A stretch of 33,717 nucleotides of DNA, taken from assembly GCA_029251505.1 (NCBI GenBank), contig JAQXDG010000189.1, positions 1-33,717 of the forward strand. The letters run 5' to 3'. This document shows, one piece after another, positions 1 to 8,386 of the stretch. Positions within the stretch are counted from its first letter, which is position 1. The number at the start of each line of letters is the position of its first letter. The position numbers were made by a program, and so were the translations under genes. The notes beneath the pieces were generated by a model. It saw only the letters and a program-made list of their open reading frames with translations. It made no database searches and had not been told where the DNA came from. The DNA is from Glaciecola sp. GTDB taxonomy: Bacteria; Pseudomonadota; Gammaproteobacteria; Enterobacterales; Alteromonadaceae.

Positions 1-142
1 CGTGTCCATATAAAATTAATTAATTAACTCACTATGAGGTGAAATATCTCTCACTCGCTCACACCCAATGCACAACAGTTATGGTTTTTACCACTTGGCG
101 GTTGTGGTGAAATTGGCATGAACCTAAACTTATATGGACACG
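1..142. repeat. 12-bp inverted repeat (arms 1-12 and 131-142)
   Basis: CGTGTCCATATA at 1-12 is the exact reverse complement of TATATGGACACG at 131-142, inside the start of the first gene. The arms are 118 bases apart, too far for a simple regulatory hairpin. Because one arm is at the very first base of the window, a fold-back assembly or amplification artefact at a contig end is as likely as a biological repeat. Confidence 0.35.
36..45 (+). promoter_or_regulatory. Shine-Dalgarno site that places the first gene's start at 46
   Basis: GAGGTGA at 36-42 matches the anti-Shine-Dalgarno sequence and lies at normal spacing before codon ATC at 46-48. It is in frame with the conserved N-terminus of the downstream protein. 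No comparable site precedes the ATG at 118. The ATG at 34 is in the same frame but is closed by TGA at 40-42. Confidence 0.5.
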
Positions 143-1428
143 ACAGTCGCTGGTTAATGATTGATTGTGGTTTAACATTTAACGCTCCACTTAACCCAGA
201 GGACGACTATGCCGAGCTGGTAAAACGGCATGAATTGGTTGCTGCTGATCCTCGCTTTATTGAAGAACGAAAAGATTTACTTTGTGGCATCATTATTACC
301 CATGCGCATGAAGATCATTTAGGGGCTATACCTTTCTTGTGGCAGCGCTTTCGCCAACCTATCTATACCACTAAATTTACTGCCGAAGTGCTGCGGCGCA
401 AACTCAGCGAATTTGATTTTGGCCATTTGGTTGAAATCATCGAAATGACGCCCCTAGATGAATGTATTATCGGTCCTTTTAGTGTCAAATGGCTTCCGAT
501 TACTCACTCTTTACCTGAACCTTGTGGACTTATCATCACGACACCTGTCGGCAAGGTATTTCATACGGGAGATTGGAAGCTCGATTCAAATCCTGTTGTA
601 GGAGAGGGAGTGAATTATGATTATTTTAAACATCTCGCGACGCAAGATATTGATGCGATGGTGTGCGATTCAACCAATGCGTTAAAGCATGGTAACTCGG
701 TATCAGAGAGCGCTTGTGAAGCTGGACTCTATCATTATATCAATAGTGCACCTAAACGCGTTGTAGTCGCATGTTTTGCTTCAAATATAGCTCGGTTAAT
801 TACGATTGCTCGCGTGGCGCAACAGACTCAACGAAGGATGGCTGTGTTTGGGCGTTCTCTGGTTAATATGATCGGGATCGCTCGTCGCACCGGATATTGG
901 CCAGAGGACTGTCAATTAATTGATCGTCGTCATGTCGGGTATTTACCCGAGGAAGAGGTATTAATTGTCGCAACGGGCTCACAAGGAGAGCCTAAAGCAG
1001 CATTGAATCAGCTCGCTAAAGATACTCACCGTGATATTTCTCTTACTTCCCAAGATACGATCATTTTTAGCACGATAGTTATTCCCGGAAATGAACAGCC
1101 GATAGAGCAATTAGTAAAGTTATTTACTCAGCGTCAGATACAAGTAGTACAAGCACACGATAGTGTGTTGCCGATCCATGCATCTGGGCATCCTAACGAA
1201 CAAGAGCTTAGAAGTATGTATCGTTGGGTGCAGCCTAAGATTAGTGTGCCCGTCCATGGCGAGGCTGCGCACTTGCAACGCCATAGTGACATTGCAAAAG
1301 ACTGTGGCGTTAAATCAACATTAGTCGGTGCCAATGGCGATTTATTTCAATTATCGATGCCGGTAATGATAAAGCGCGGAGCGGTCAATGCAAAACGCAT
1401 TGCGATCCAGCGTGATGCTAAAACATAA
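46..1428 (+). CDS. RNase J-like metallo-beta-lactamase/beta-CASP nuclease
   Basis: This is a zinc-dependent RNA-processing hydrolase of the RNase J type, cytoplasmic. Visible motifs, numbered from base 46, are HAHEDH at residues 86-91, then THSLPEP, FHTGDWKLD, and C-terminal HASGHP and VHGEAAHL, which carry the metal ligands. At about 460 residues it is shorter than Firmicutes RNase J (about 555) and lacks much of the C-terminal domain, as gammaproteobacterial homologues do. The first ordinary start codon is ATG at 118, but translation from there would remove the conserved first strand, LWFLPLGGCGEIG, encoded just upstream in the same frame. That frame is open back to TGA at 40-42, and the well-placed ribosome site points to ATC at 46. 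Either a near-cognate start is used or an ATG has mutated. The catalytic core is intact. Confidence 0.88.
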   Translation: MSHSLTPNAQQLWFLPLGGCGEIGMNLNLYGHDSRWLMIDCGLTFNAPLNPEDDYAELVKRHELVAADPRFIEERKDLLCGIIITHAHEDHLGAIPFLWQRFRQPIYTTKFTAEVLRRKLSEFDFGHLVEIIEMTPLDECIIGPFSVKWLPITHSLPEPCGLIITTPVGKVFHTGDWKLDSNPVVGEGVNYDYFKHLATQDIDAMVCDSTNALKHGNSVSESACEAGLYHYINSAPKRVVVACFASNIARLITIARVAQQTQRRMAVFGRSLVNMIGIARRTGYWPEDCQLIDRRHVGYLPEEEVLIVATGSQGEPKAALNQLAKDTHRDISLTSQDTIIFSTIVIPGNEQPIEQLVKLFTQRQIQVVQAHDSVLPIHASGHPNEQELRSMYRWVQPKISVPVHGEAAHLQRHSDIAKDCGVKSTLVGANGDLFQLSMPVMIKRGAVNAKRIAIQRDAKT

Positions 1429-1450
1429 TATGTAATCAGGTATATCAATG

Positions 1451-1462
1451 CGTTTTAAAACG
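1451..1462. promoter_or_regulatory. 12-bp palindrome upstream of the beta-barrel gene
   Basis: CGTTTTAAAACG is a perfect palindrome 50 bases before the start at 1513. A TATAAT sequence follows at 1470-1475, without a clear -35 partner. It could be an operator for the polysaccharide genes, but no known protein site is recognised. Confidence 0.25.
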
Positions 1463-1512
1463 TATGGTCTATAATAAATTAGTAAATTTGTATTTCCAAG
1501 GAAGGATGATAG

Positions 1513-1923
1513 ATGTCAATGAGGCATTGGGCCAAGTTAGCCCCTGTAATATGGTTTTGTTGTACGTTAATTATAGGTACCCATGTTCATGCTCGTGAAT
1601 ACGAACCGATTAAAGGCGGCGCGCTCGAACTAGGCGGATTTGACTTATACGCCAATGAACGTCATCGTTTTGAGATATCCTCTGCCTATGAGCTTGGGCA
1701 TGTTGCACGTGGTACGGTATTTTCGATTGGTTCGGGTAATCAACTTGCTACGCCCGATGATTTTACTCAAGATATCACGAATCCTCTGGATAGCAGAGCT
1801 AATAGCGCCTTAATCGGCGTGCGCTGGAACTCGACTCGAAACACGACGGGTTTTGCCAAAATAGGAATGCAACAAAAGAACTTTGATTCGTCATTGCGTC
1901 CTGATTTTAGTGGAGCAGACTGA
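1513..1923 (+). pseudogene. Remnant of exopolysaccharide-locus outer-membrane beta-barrel protein
   Basis: The start has a good ribosome site (AAGGAAGGA) and encodes a clear signal peptide ending near HVHA. The mature part resembles the roughly 400-residue outer-membrane beta-barrel proteins of marine gammaproteobacterial exopolysaccharide clusters (recalled, not searched). The blocks NERHRFEISS, ARGTVFSIGSGN and TTGFAKIGMQQKNFDSS look like family segments. Only 136 residues remain. Two in-frame deletions seem to have removed sequence, one before YANERHRF and one between DDFTQ and DITNPL. The C-terminal half is lost after DFSGAD, where a stop replaces an expected tryptophan. A beta-barrel needs its C-terminal strands, so the product is probably non-functional. 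An expressed short variant cannot be excluded. Confidence 0.55.
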
Positions 1924-2106
1924 AATTAGGATGAGTACAGAAATAGTGCAATGGGCTCAACAAGCGAGTTTACCCGTGATCGGGCAATGGCAAAGTAAGC
2001 CCGCTTTTTTATTAGAAATGTCCCATAGTCACATCCCTGCCGCAATCCATTACTCAGTCTGTCAACTGGCTGTAATTGGTCTTTTAACTATGCAGGAGCC
2101 GTCAAG
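1924..2106 (+). other. Degraded spacer, possible frameshifted beta-barrel tail
   Basis: After the stop at 1921-1923 the same frame has further stops. The next frame is open from before 1883 to 2116 and encodes a stretch with STEIVQWAQQ that could be a frameshifted continuation of the barrel gene, followed by sequence I cannot match. AGGAG at 2093-2097 serves as ribosome site for the next gene. Confidence 0.35.
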
Positions 2107-2898
2107 ATGCAAGTAAGCCACGAGCGTAAGCGACGCCGAAAACACCGAGCTGCACCCGTCACTAAAACGGTCAGCAAAAGTATATTTGAAACGCAATATG
2201 TCAAACATGGAGTATGGGGATTAGCCCTTATATTGACTTTGTGGACCTTGTTTGGCAGTGTGCAATCCAGTCGAGCACATTATTATTTTCAAAAAGCTAA
2301 AAATGGCTTGGCGGCTTTTTCTGCTGGTGATTTTTTGCAACAACAGGCGATTATTACAGCGGCAAAAGCGGCGATTGAGATCGACCCTGCTCGCGCCAAC
2401 TATTACGAAACATTGGGCAGTTTGTATGAGTATTTAGCGTTAAATGTTATCGCCGAAAAACACAAAGACAAAGATACCATCATGGTTCAGCGGCAATGGC
2501 TCGATTTAGCGTATAGTCATTATCTAAGCGCCGTGGATTTGCGCCCTTATTGGCCGGTCACGCACGCTAATTTAGGGATGATCAGATGGCGACAAAATAC
2601 CATCGATGAGCAATTATTTACTCACATTACCAATGCGCATCGTTTAGGGCGAATGAAAGCGGAAGTGCATGAGTTTATTGTGCAAATTGGAGGGGCGCTA
2701 TATTTATCCCAACACCCTTATTTTATGGAACAACAAGCAATGTTTGCGCATCATTTTAGTAATGGGATCCGCAATCAGCAATCACGTAAGGTGGTCCTTG
2801 GCTATATTGCGGCAATGAATATAAAAAGTGATGTGTGTGGTTGGATTAAACAAGATGAACATTCTCAAAAACTGCTAAAATGCCTGAAAAACGGATAA
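2107..2898 (+). CDS. VpsP-like TPR membrane protein of polysaccharide synthesis
   Basis: The 263-residue protein has a strongly basic N-terminus (RKRRRKHR), one membrane segment at about residues 32-52, and a helical domain outside the membrane with TPR-like repeats, for example IDPARANYYETLGSLYEYLA and RPYWPVTHANLGMIRW. This layout fits VpsP-type proteins found in Vibrio and marine exopolysaccharide clusters. Their exact role is not established. The gene is preceded by AGGAG at good spacing. It appears intact and ends only two bases from the end of the convergent ligase-type gene, with no terminator between. The match is by layout and context, so generic TPR membrane protein is the safe description. 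Confidence 0.65.
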   Translation: MQVSHERKRRRKHRAAPVTKTVSKSIFETQYVKHGVWGLALILTLWTLFGSVQSSRAHYYFQKAKNGLAAFSAGDFLQQQAIITAAKAAIEIDPARANYYETLGSLYEYLALNVIAEKHKDKDTIMVQRQWLDLAYSHYLSAVDLRPYWPVTHANLGMIRWRQNTIDEQLFTHITNAHRLGRMKAEVHEFIVQIGGALYLSQHPYFMEQQAMFAHHFSNGIRNQQSRKVVLGYIAAMNIKSDVCGWIKQDEHSQKLLKCLKNG

Positions 2899-2900
2899 TC

Positions 2901-4370
2901 TTATTCGGTAATTATTTCACTAATCGTCTGCGCTTCTGGCTCTAAATGTAGACGCTTTTTTGCTCTGTTGCGCGGTAATGCGGCTAAGCTAAATGCCATC
3001 GCTAAATACATAACAAACAGCATCGCATTCGCTGGAGATTGTAATGGAAAATCAACTGTCATATGCATCAGTGTTGCGCCAATTGCGAGTAGGCAAGCGA
3101 AACTTGCCCCCTTACACAATGCATTGTGGCGTTCGCGCATGACCTTGAATGCATTAATGATTGCCAGTATTACGAGCAACCCTAAACACATTACCCCGAG
3201 AAATCCATATTCAATCGTGAACTGCACAAAATCGTTATGTAAATGGTCATAAAAACCATGCACTTTGGTTGCTTGATATTGCGGGAAAATACTATAAAAC
3301 GTATTCCCCCCGCTGCCAAATAGCGGAAAGTCATAGACAATAGGTAGGGCATCTTTGAGCACTTCATCCCGAGTTTCATTGAGCAGTGAAGTATTTTCTA
3401 AACGAGCTTTGATTTTATCAAGTCCAAACCATGCGCTAAGCAAAAATAAATCAATAAAGAAAATACTGAGTAATAAGATACTCAAACCCACACTGCGATT
3501 ACGCATAGTGATAAACGCTAACGCACCCATCAAAGTCATGGATAAGAAAAAACTGATATTCCCCATACGTGAACGTGACATCACCAATGCAATCACCATG
3601 ATCACCAACGCCAATCGGATTAATATTTTTTTGGAAACGAGTCCTGCAAATGCGTGTAATAAAAAGGATCGTAAAGACGTTAACCTATTGTTTTGCGTGC
3701 GCATAACAATCAATCCCATACCTGCAGATAAGCACAACACCAAATAATTGGCGAAATGATTATGATAGACAAAGGTACCACTGGCACGGTCTTTATACGG
3801 TATATTAAACATCAAGCTGGCATCATATTGGAGTAATACCTCGTAAGCACCATACAAGCCTTGAAATGCGCCTATGCCGACTATTACCCATAACATTAAT
3901 TCGATATTTTTGGCGCGTGTAAACACATGTAACGCAATCACAAATACACAAAAAAACATCCAGGTTTTATTGAATGCGGAGCGTGACATACTACTTTCGG
4001 TACTGAGTGTGATCCAATGTTCTTGTTGTAATAGATAGGGGGCAGCACTATTTGGAGATAATTGACTCACCAGCCCAATAGGCATAGGGATTAATTGTAT
4101 TAGGGCGACGCTGATAAATACTGCAAAGAGTAGGATTGGGGCTTTAAACTGTAACAAACGTGCTGTGTGTTGTTGATAGTAAGCAAATAAAGTAAGCAAG
4201 AATGTCAGACCAATAAATATCTGCAATATATTCACAGCCCAAGGACGATTAGAGCCTAATGGCAACGCTGACCATGCAATAATCCCACAAAACAAATACA
4301 TCACCCATGTTTTGCTTAATTTTTGCATCGGCTCAGAAAAAAAAGTTTTAGAGGAAATTGGCAATGTCAT
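2901..4370 (-). CDS. O-antigen ligase/Wzy-type polysaccharide polymerase
   Basis: This 489-residue polytopic inner-membrane protein has about ten to twelve hydrophobic segments. The Wzy_C features are a long periplasmic loop with PLFGSGGNTFYSIFPQY followed by GFYDHLHNDFVQFTIEYG, where the HND histidine region is characteristic, and an earlier SGTFVYHNHFANYL. Such proteins join or polymerise lipid-linked glycans at the periplasmic face. The neighbouring VpsP-like and beta-barrel genes suggest exopolysaccharide rather than LPS O-antigen as the substrate. Sequence alone does not separate ligase (WaaL) from polymerase (Wzy). The gene probably shares a transcript with the unknown gene at 4418-5494, 47 bases upstream. 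The start at 4370 has AGGG too close for ideal spacing, so a start further inside (Met16) is possible. Confidence 0.82.
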   Translation of the reverse strand: MTLPISSKTFFSEPMQKLSKTWVMYLFCGIIAWSALPLGSNRPWAVNILQIFIGLTFLLTLFAYYQQHTARLLQFKAPILLFAVFISVALIQLIPMPIGLVSQLSPNSAAPYLLQQEHWITLSTESSMSRSAFNKTWMFFCVFVIALHVFTRAKNIELMLWVIVGIGAFQGLYGAYEVLLQYDASLMFNIPYKDRASGTFVYHNHFANYLVLCLSAGMGLIVMRTQNNRLTSLRSFLLHAFAGLVSKKILIRLALVIMVIALVMSRSRMGNISFFLSMTLMGALAFITMRNRSVGLSILLLSIFFIDLFLLSAWFGLDKIKARLENTSLLNETRDEVLKDALPIVYDFPLFGSGGNTFYSIFPQYQATKVHGFYDHLHNDFVQFTIEYGFLGVMCLGLLVILAIINAFKVMRERHNALCKGASFACLLAIGATLMHMTVDFPLQSPANAMLFVMYLAMAFSLAALPRNRAKKRLHLEPEAQTISEIITE

Positions 4371-4417
4371 CCCTTAATTATTACCGTGTTACTAACGTTA
4401 TCGACGCTATAATAAAT

Positions 4418-5494
4418 TTAATTAGCCGATGTTGTTGTATCACCGCCGCCAGTTCCTCCTGCGCCAATACCCGCTCCTAAGGGGGCTGCAGTAGGTGGGA
4501 TAATGCCGACATTCGCCGCTTGGGCAAAGCCCGCAGCTGCGGCACTTGAAACCGCAGTAGGATCAGCGCCAGCAGCTAATACTGCAAGTAATGCTGAATC
4601 AGGATCGATGGTCGCGGTTTGTGCTGCTGCATTGAGGACATCTTGAGCATAATCAGGGTAGAGTGACACACCTAGTCCGATGTTTTGTTCGGCAAACTCA
4701 GGAAATAACGTCATTAATTCAATAACAACCAGTGTAAGCTCATTGGTCAGCGCCATTAACTGCATAAAATCAACGGCCAAATCAAAATCATTATCGACCG
4801 CTGTAAATGCGGTATCATTTAAAATTGTTTTAGTTGGGTTGATGGCATCATTCATGACTTGGCTGAGGGCTTCAACAAAATTAGATCCTTGGTCCATCTG
4901 TTCAATGATTTGTTGTTGTAACTGAAATCCAGGTTGGGCTGGATCGCCAAATATAATATTTTCACGTAATTGATCCGATCCAAGATCAGCGGCATTCGAA
5001 CCATCAATCAGGATCCCTGATTTTGCCAATGCATCTAATAACTCTGAGGTTTTGATTCTTGCAGGTGCGCCAGCTGCAGTGGCATCCATCTGTACATCGG
5101 GGTATTCGGAGACGATCACAGTATTACGTTTGTAGGTTAAGCCTACATCGTCAATTATTTCAGGCGCTTTCGGTGTTGCCTTTGCGCCAAACACAGGTAA
5201 AGGCTTGGCGGTGTCAACGTGTTGTGATTTAGCGCCATTGATACGACTTAATTCTGCCTCTGTCATTTTGGGGATCACAGTACGCTGAGCGTTATCTACT
5301 TCGGGCACCTGATTTTCCGTCAATCCTAGTGCAGAGTCCGAGTCCTGTGTAGGATTATCATTATTCAGTTCGGTGGCAGCCGAGGAGGGCACGGGTTCCG
5401 GTAACATTTGTAATTGTCGTTCAGAATTAATAAATAGTGATACCGCAATAGCACCGAGCGCGCACACCAATACCACGCCTAATATTACTTTCAC
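4418..5494 (-). CDS. Unrecognised membrane-anchored periplasmic protein, Ala/Gly-rich tail
   Basis: I do not recognise a family. The start is GTG with AAGGAT at good spacing. Residues 2-21 form one hydrophobic segment without a lipobox, so the protein is probably anchored in the inner membrane with the rest in the periplasm. Residues 30-130 are Pro/Asn/Asp-rich and probably disordered. A helical acidic domain follows (ENIIFGDPAQPGFQLQQQII, NDFDLAVDFMQLMALTNELT). The C-terminus is Ala-rich and ends in GAGIGAGGTGGGDTTTSAN. There is no cysteine in the mature part. It lies directly upstream of the ligase-type gene on the same strand, which suggests a role in polysaccharide assembly or surface attachment. 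That role is inference from position only. Confidence 0.7.
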   Translation of the reverse strand: MKVILGVVLVCALGAIAVSLFINSERQLQMLPEPVPSSAATELNNDNPTQDSDSALGLTENQVPEVDNAQRTVIPKMTEAELSRINGAKSQHVDTAKPLPVFGAKATPKAPEIIDDVGLTYKRNTVIVSEYPDVQMDATAAGAPARIKTSELLDALAKSGILIDGSNAADLGSDQLRENIIFGDPAQPGFQLQQQIIEQMDQGSNFVEALSQVMNDAINPTKTILNDTAFTAVDNDFDLAVDFMQLMALTNELTLVVIELMTLFPEFAEQNIGLGVSLYPDYAQDVLNAAAQTATIDPDSALLAVLAAGADPTAVSSAAAAGFAQAANVGIIPPTAAPLGAGIGAGGTGGGDTTTSAN

Positions 5495-5567
5495 ATTTTA
5501 TCCTTAAACTTATGATTATTCCTTGTCTCAAAACTAGACCTTGGATCTTAAAAAAGCAAAAAATCAA

Positions 5568-5944
5568 TTAAAAAACTTGCTCTAACTTACTGATTTCAAA
5601 CCCTTGTAAGCAATCGACGTTTAATGATTCTAAGCATAATGCTTGCGCTTCTGATTCAACTTGCTCCGCAATGACTTTAATGCCTAAACCATGGGCAACG
5701 TCCACCAGAGTTTTGACTAATCGTTGTTGTTCATCTTCTAAGTGGATCGCGAACGTATATTATCAAATTCGAGCATGTATCCATGCTTATGTGCATTCGC
5801 AAAGATATCTGAAGTGCTATGCGCACTGTTTTCATTAAAACGAGTAAACCACTCTTGATACATGACATGCTTATCTTGGTGTATGGTTTGCGAGACAAAC
5901 TCAATTGATTCTTGCGCGATAATGGTATCGAGGATAGTCCGCCA
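5568..5944 (-). pseudogene. Broken EAL-domain (c-di-GMP phosphodiesterase) remnant
   Basis: The otherwise gene-free stretch 5495-6043 holds two reverse-strand pieces of one EAL domain in different frames. Piece one (about 5944-5763) reads like the domain start: LDTIIAQESIEFVSQTI, then MYQEWFTRF at the EAL position and ANAHKHGYMLEFD. Piece two (about 5762-5568) reads like its end: LEDEQQRLVKTLVDVAHGLG, KVIAEQVESEAQA, DCLQGFEISKLEQVF and TAA. About 90-100 middle residues, including the DDFGxG metal-binding part, are missing at the junction near 5757-5763, where the frame also changes. A TAA lies upstream of piece one, with no start codon. The gene was presumably a GGDEF-EAL or EAL protein and is now dead. 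Confidence 0.65.
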
Positions 5945-6043
5945 TTAATCGTATTTAATACTTTTATATATCGGTCGATAACCTTTTTTATATATTGTTA
6001 AGTAATAATCAGTATCCATGGATTGGATAAAAGTAGGTTTGAT

Positions 6044-8386
6044 GTGAAGCAAGGACGTTTTGTCGATTGGTACCGAAACATAGCCTTTTTAGTGGCTATT
6101 TGTTGTGCGTGTATGTTTAGCATACCTGCATTGGCCTCAGATTCATCTCCTATAGCAGTAGTAACGATGCCATTAAATACCCATTATCCTATCTGGGCAT
6201 CGCCGTTAGCCTATGCGATATATGTCTTGATTGTATTCGGGGCGTTAGTCATTTGGGCTGCATATCGACATAAACACGCCCAGCAATTAATGTTGGCGTA
6301 CAAAAAACTACAAAAAATTAAAGACCGTTTGAGTAACGCAATGGCAGGGAGTAATTCGCATGTCTGGGAGTATCATCGTGATGACAAAACGATTACGGCT
6401 GATCGCTTTACCGATGATTTGGGCTATACCCGAGGGAAAACCATTTCCTTTGATAGGTTTTTAGGCATCATTCATCGCCGTGATAAAGAAAAGTTTCTAC
6501 ATGCTTGGAACGCCTTTTTGAATATTGAGTCGACTAAACTTGATGTGGCGTATCGTCTGGTGAGTGTTGAGGGTCAGAGCTATTGGTATCGAGATTTAGG
6601 TAATTTGATTAAAGATGATAATGATAACTTGTTTGTCGTAACGGGCACTTACAACAACATTACTGATTCGATGCGAGTGCAAGAACAAATTAGAATGTTC
6701 AGTGATGCGTTTAAAAATACCCACGATTGGGTGTTGATTTTGGCTCGCAATGGCAAGTTTGTCGGTGCTAATCCTGCATTATATCAGCGTTTTGAGCTCT
6801 CAGAGGAGGATGATTTAACGGTTCAGTTGATGCAAAAATTTCACAGTGAGCAGGCACTGCAGGTAAAAATGTTTAGCTTGATAGAGCAATTAAAACCAGG
6901 TGGATTTCATAAAGAGTTCATGCAACTCACTATTCCTAATGGGCCGGTGGTTGATATTATGTTGACGGTCAAAGCAATAGAAAACACGTATGAAACACAT
7001 TTAATTGATAATTATATGATTATCATGACGGATATCACTGAACAAAAAAATGCTGAACGTGAATTAATACGAATTGCAAATTATGATGATTTGACTGGGT
7101 TAATTAACCGAAATCTATTGATGGATCGGTTACTTCACGGTATTGAACAATGTTACCGTCATAACCGACAACTAGGCGTTATTTTTATTGATTTGGATCG
7201 GTTTAAACCGATCAATGATTCACTTGGACATGAAGCTGGCGATACTGTGTTACGGGCTATCGGACAGCGCTTAAAAGATAATTTTAGAGCGAATGATTCA
7301 GTGGCACGTTTGGGTGGTGATGAATTTGTGGTACTCGTGGACGCAATGGAACATTTCGAACACTTATATCCGATTTTAGATAATTTGATCAAGTTGATTG
7401 AAATGCCAGTGGAAGTGGAAAAACAAACGGTGAGTGTTTCTTGTAGTTTGGGTATCAGCGTCTATCCACAAGATGGCGAAACGGCACAAGAGTTAATCCG
7501 CAATGCTGATATTGCGATGTACTATGCAAAAGGTCAGGCGCATTCGGGGTATCAATTTTATACCGAAGAAATGAATGAGACTGCGCGTGAACATTTGATT
7601 ATGCAAAATAAAATCAAAGTAGGGCATGAACGAAAAGAATTCTTGAATCATTATCAAGCAATTTTTGATATCGACCTAGATGAAATCGTTGGCTTTGAGT
7701 TATTAATGCGCTGGAAAAGTGGTTCCCAATATATCTCTCCAGAGCAATTTATTCCAATTGCTGAAGAAATAGGCATGATCATGGATATGACTCGCGATGC
7801 GATAATACGCGGGATTAAAGATACGGTGCAATGGCATGCATCTGGATTTGATGGTTATCTATCAGTAAATCTATCGGCGCGTCATTTTGATACGTATTTT
7901 GATGTCAGTGAAATCCTAGCTTGGCTGCAATATTATCACTTACCCAACTCGGCGATTCGCTTTGAGATCACTGAGAACGTGTTAGTTAGAGATAATCAAA
8001 AAGTGTTAAGTTATATGCAAGCTATCTCTGATGCTGGATTTATTATTGCATTGGATGATTTTGGTACAGGGTTTTCTTCTTTACGCTATCTCAAAGACTT
8101 CCCATTTGATGTAATTAAAATTGATAAATCATTTGTTGATGGAATAGGTAAGGATAAAAACGACGAAGTGATCGTGTTGACGACCATCGCGATGGCCAAA
8201 AGTCTGAATATGAAATGCATTGCCGAAGGAATTGAAACAGCAGAGCAAGTTGACTTTTTCAAGAAGCATGACTGCCGATTTTTGCAAGGGTACTATTTTT
8301 CTAGACCCTCACCGAGTTTAGAAACTTTCGACTTTTTACGTGAAAATCTGCAAAATAGTAAACAAAACTCAACAATTGAACAGTAA
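6044..8386 (+). CDS. PAS-PAS-GGDEF-EAL c-di-GMP cyclase/phosphodiesterase
   Basis: This membrane c-di-GMP enzyme has a signal peptide ending at PALA, a membrane segment (AYAIYVLIVFGALVIW), two PAS-like domains (about residues 85-205 and 215-335), GGDEF (motif at 424-428) and EAL. The cyclase active site is intact, and RAND five residues before GGDEF is a complete inhibitory I-site. The EAL domain has the variant GFELLMRW (E552) but keeps SVNLSARHF, FEITENV, DDFGTGFSS and AEGIETAEQ, so phosphodiesterase activity is plausible. GTG at 6044 has AGG at good spacing. TTG at 6023 in the same frame lacks a site. The short piece between signal peptide and membrane segment resembles only the end of a propeller/Y_Y_Y sensor, suggesting an in-frame deletion. 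Confidence 0.9.
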   Translation: MKQGRFVDWYRNIAFLVAICCACMFSIPALASDSSPIAVVTMPLNTHYPIWASPLAYAIYVLIVFGALVIWAAYRHKHAQQLMLAYKKLQKIKDRLSNAMAGSNSHVWEYHRDDKTITADRFTDDLGYTRGKTISFDRFLGIIHRRDKEKFLHAWNAFLNIESTKLDVAYRLVSVEGQSYWYRDLGNLIKDDNDNLFVVTGTYNNITDSMRVQEQIRMFSDAFKNTHDWVLILARNGKFVGANPALYQRFELSEEDDLTVQLMQKFHSEQALQVKMFSLIEQLKPGGFHKEFMQLTIPNGPVVDIMLTVKAIENTYETHLIDNYMIIMTDITEQKNAERELIRIANYDDLTGLINRNLLMDRLLHGIEQCYRHNRQLGVIFIDLDRFKPINDSLGHEAGDTVLRAIGQRLKDNFRANDSVARLGGDEFVVLVDAMEHFEHLYPILDNLIKLIEMPVEVEKQTVSVSCSLGISVYPQDGETAQELIRNADIAMYYAKGQAHSGYQFYTEEMNETAREHLIMQNKIKVGHERKEFLNHYQAIFDIDLDEIVGFELLMRWKSGSQYISPEQFIPIAEEIGMIMDMTRDAIIRGIKDTVQWHASGFDGYLSVNLSARHFDTYFDVSEILAWLQYYHLPNSAIRFEITENVLVRDNQKVLSYMQAISDAGFIIALDDFGTGFSSLRYLKDFPFDVIKIDKSFVDGIGKDKNDEVIVLTTIAMAKSLNMKCIAEGIETAEQVDFFKKHDCRFLQGYYFSRPSPSLETFDFLRENLQNSKQNSTIEQ

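Noticed and set aside
3355-3747. 130-codon forward frame opposite the ligase-type gene
   Set aside because: It is antisense to membrane segments of a well-supported gene, and its translation has no domain-like features.
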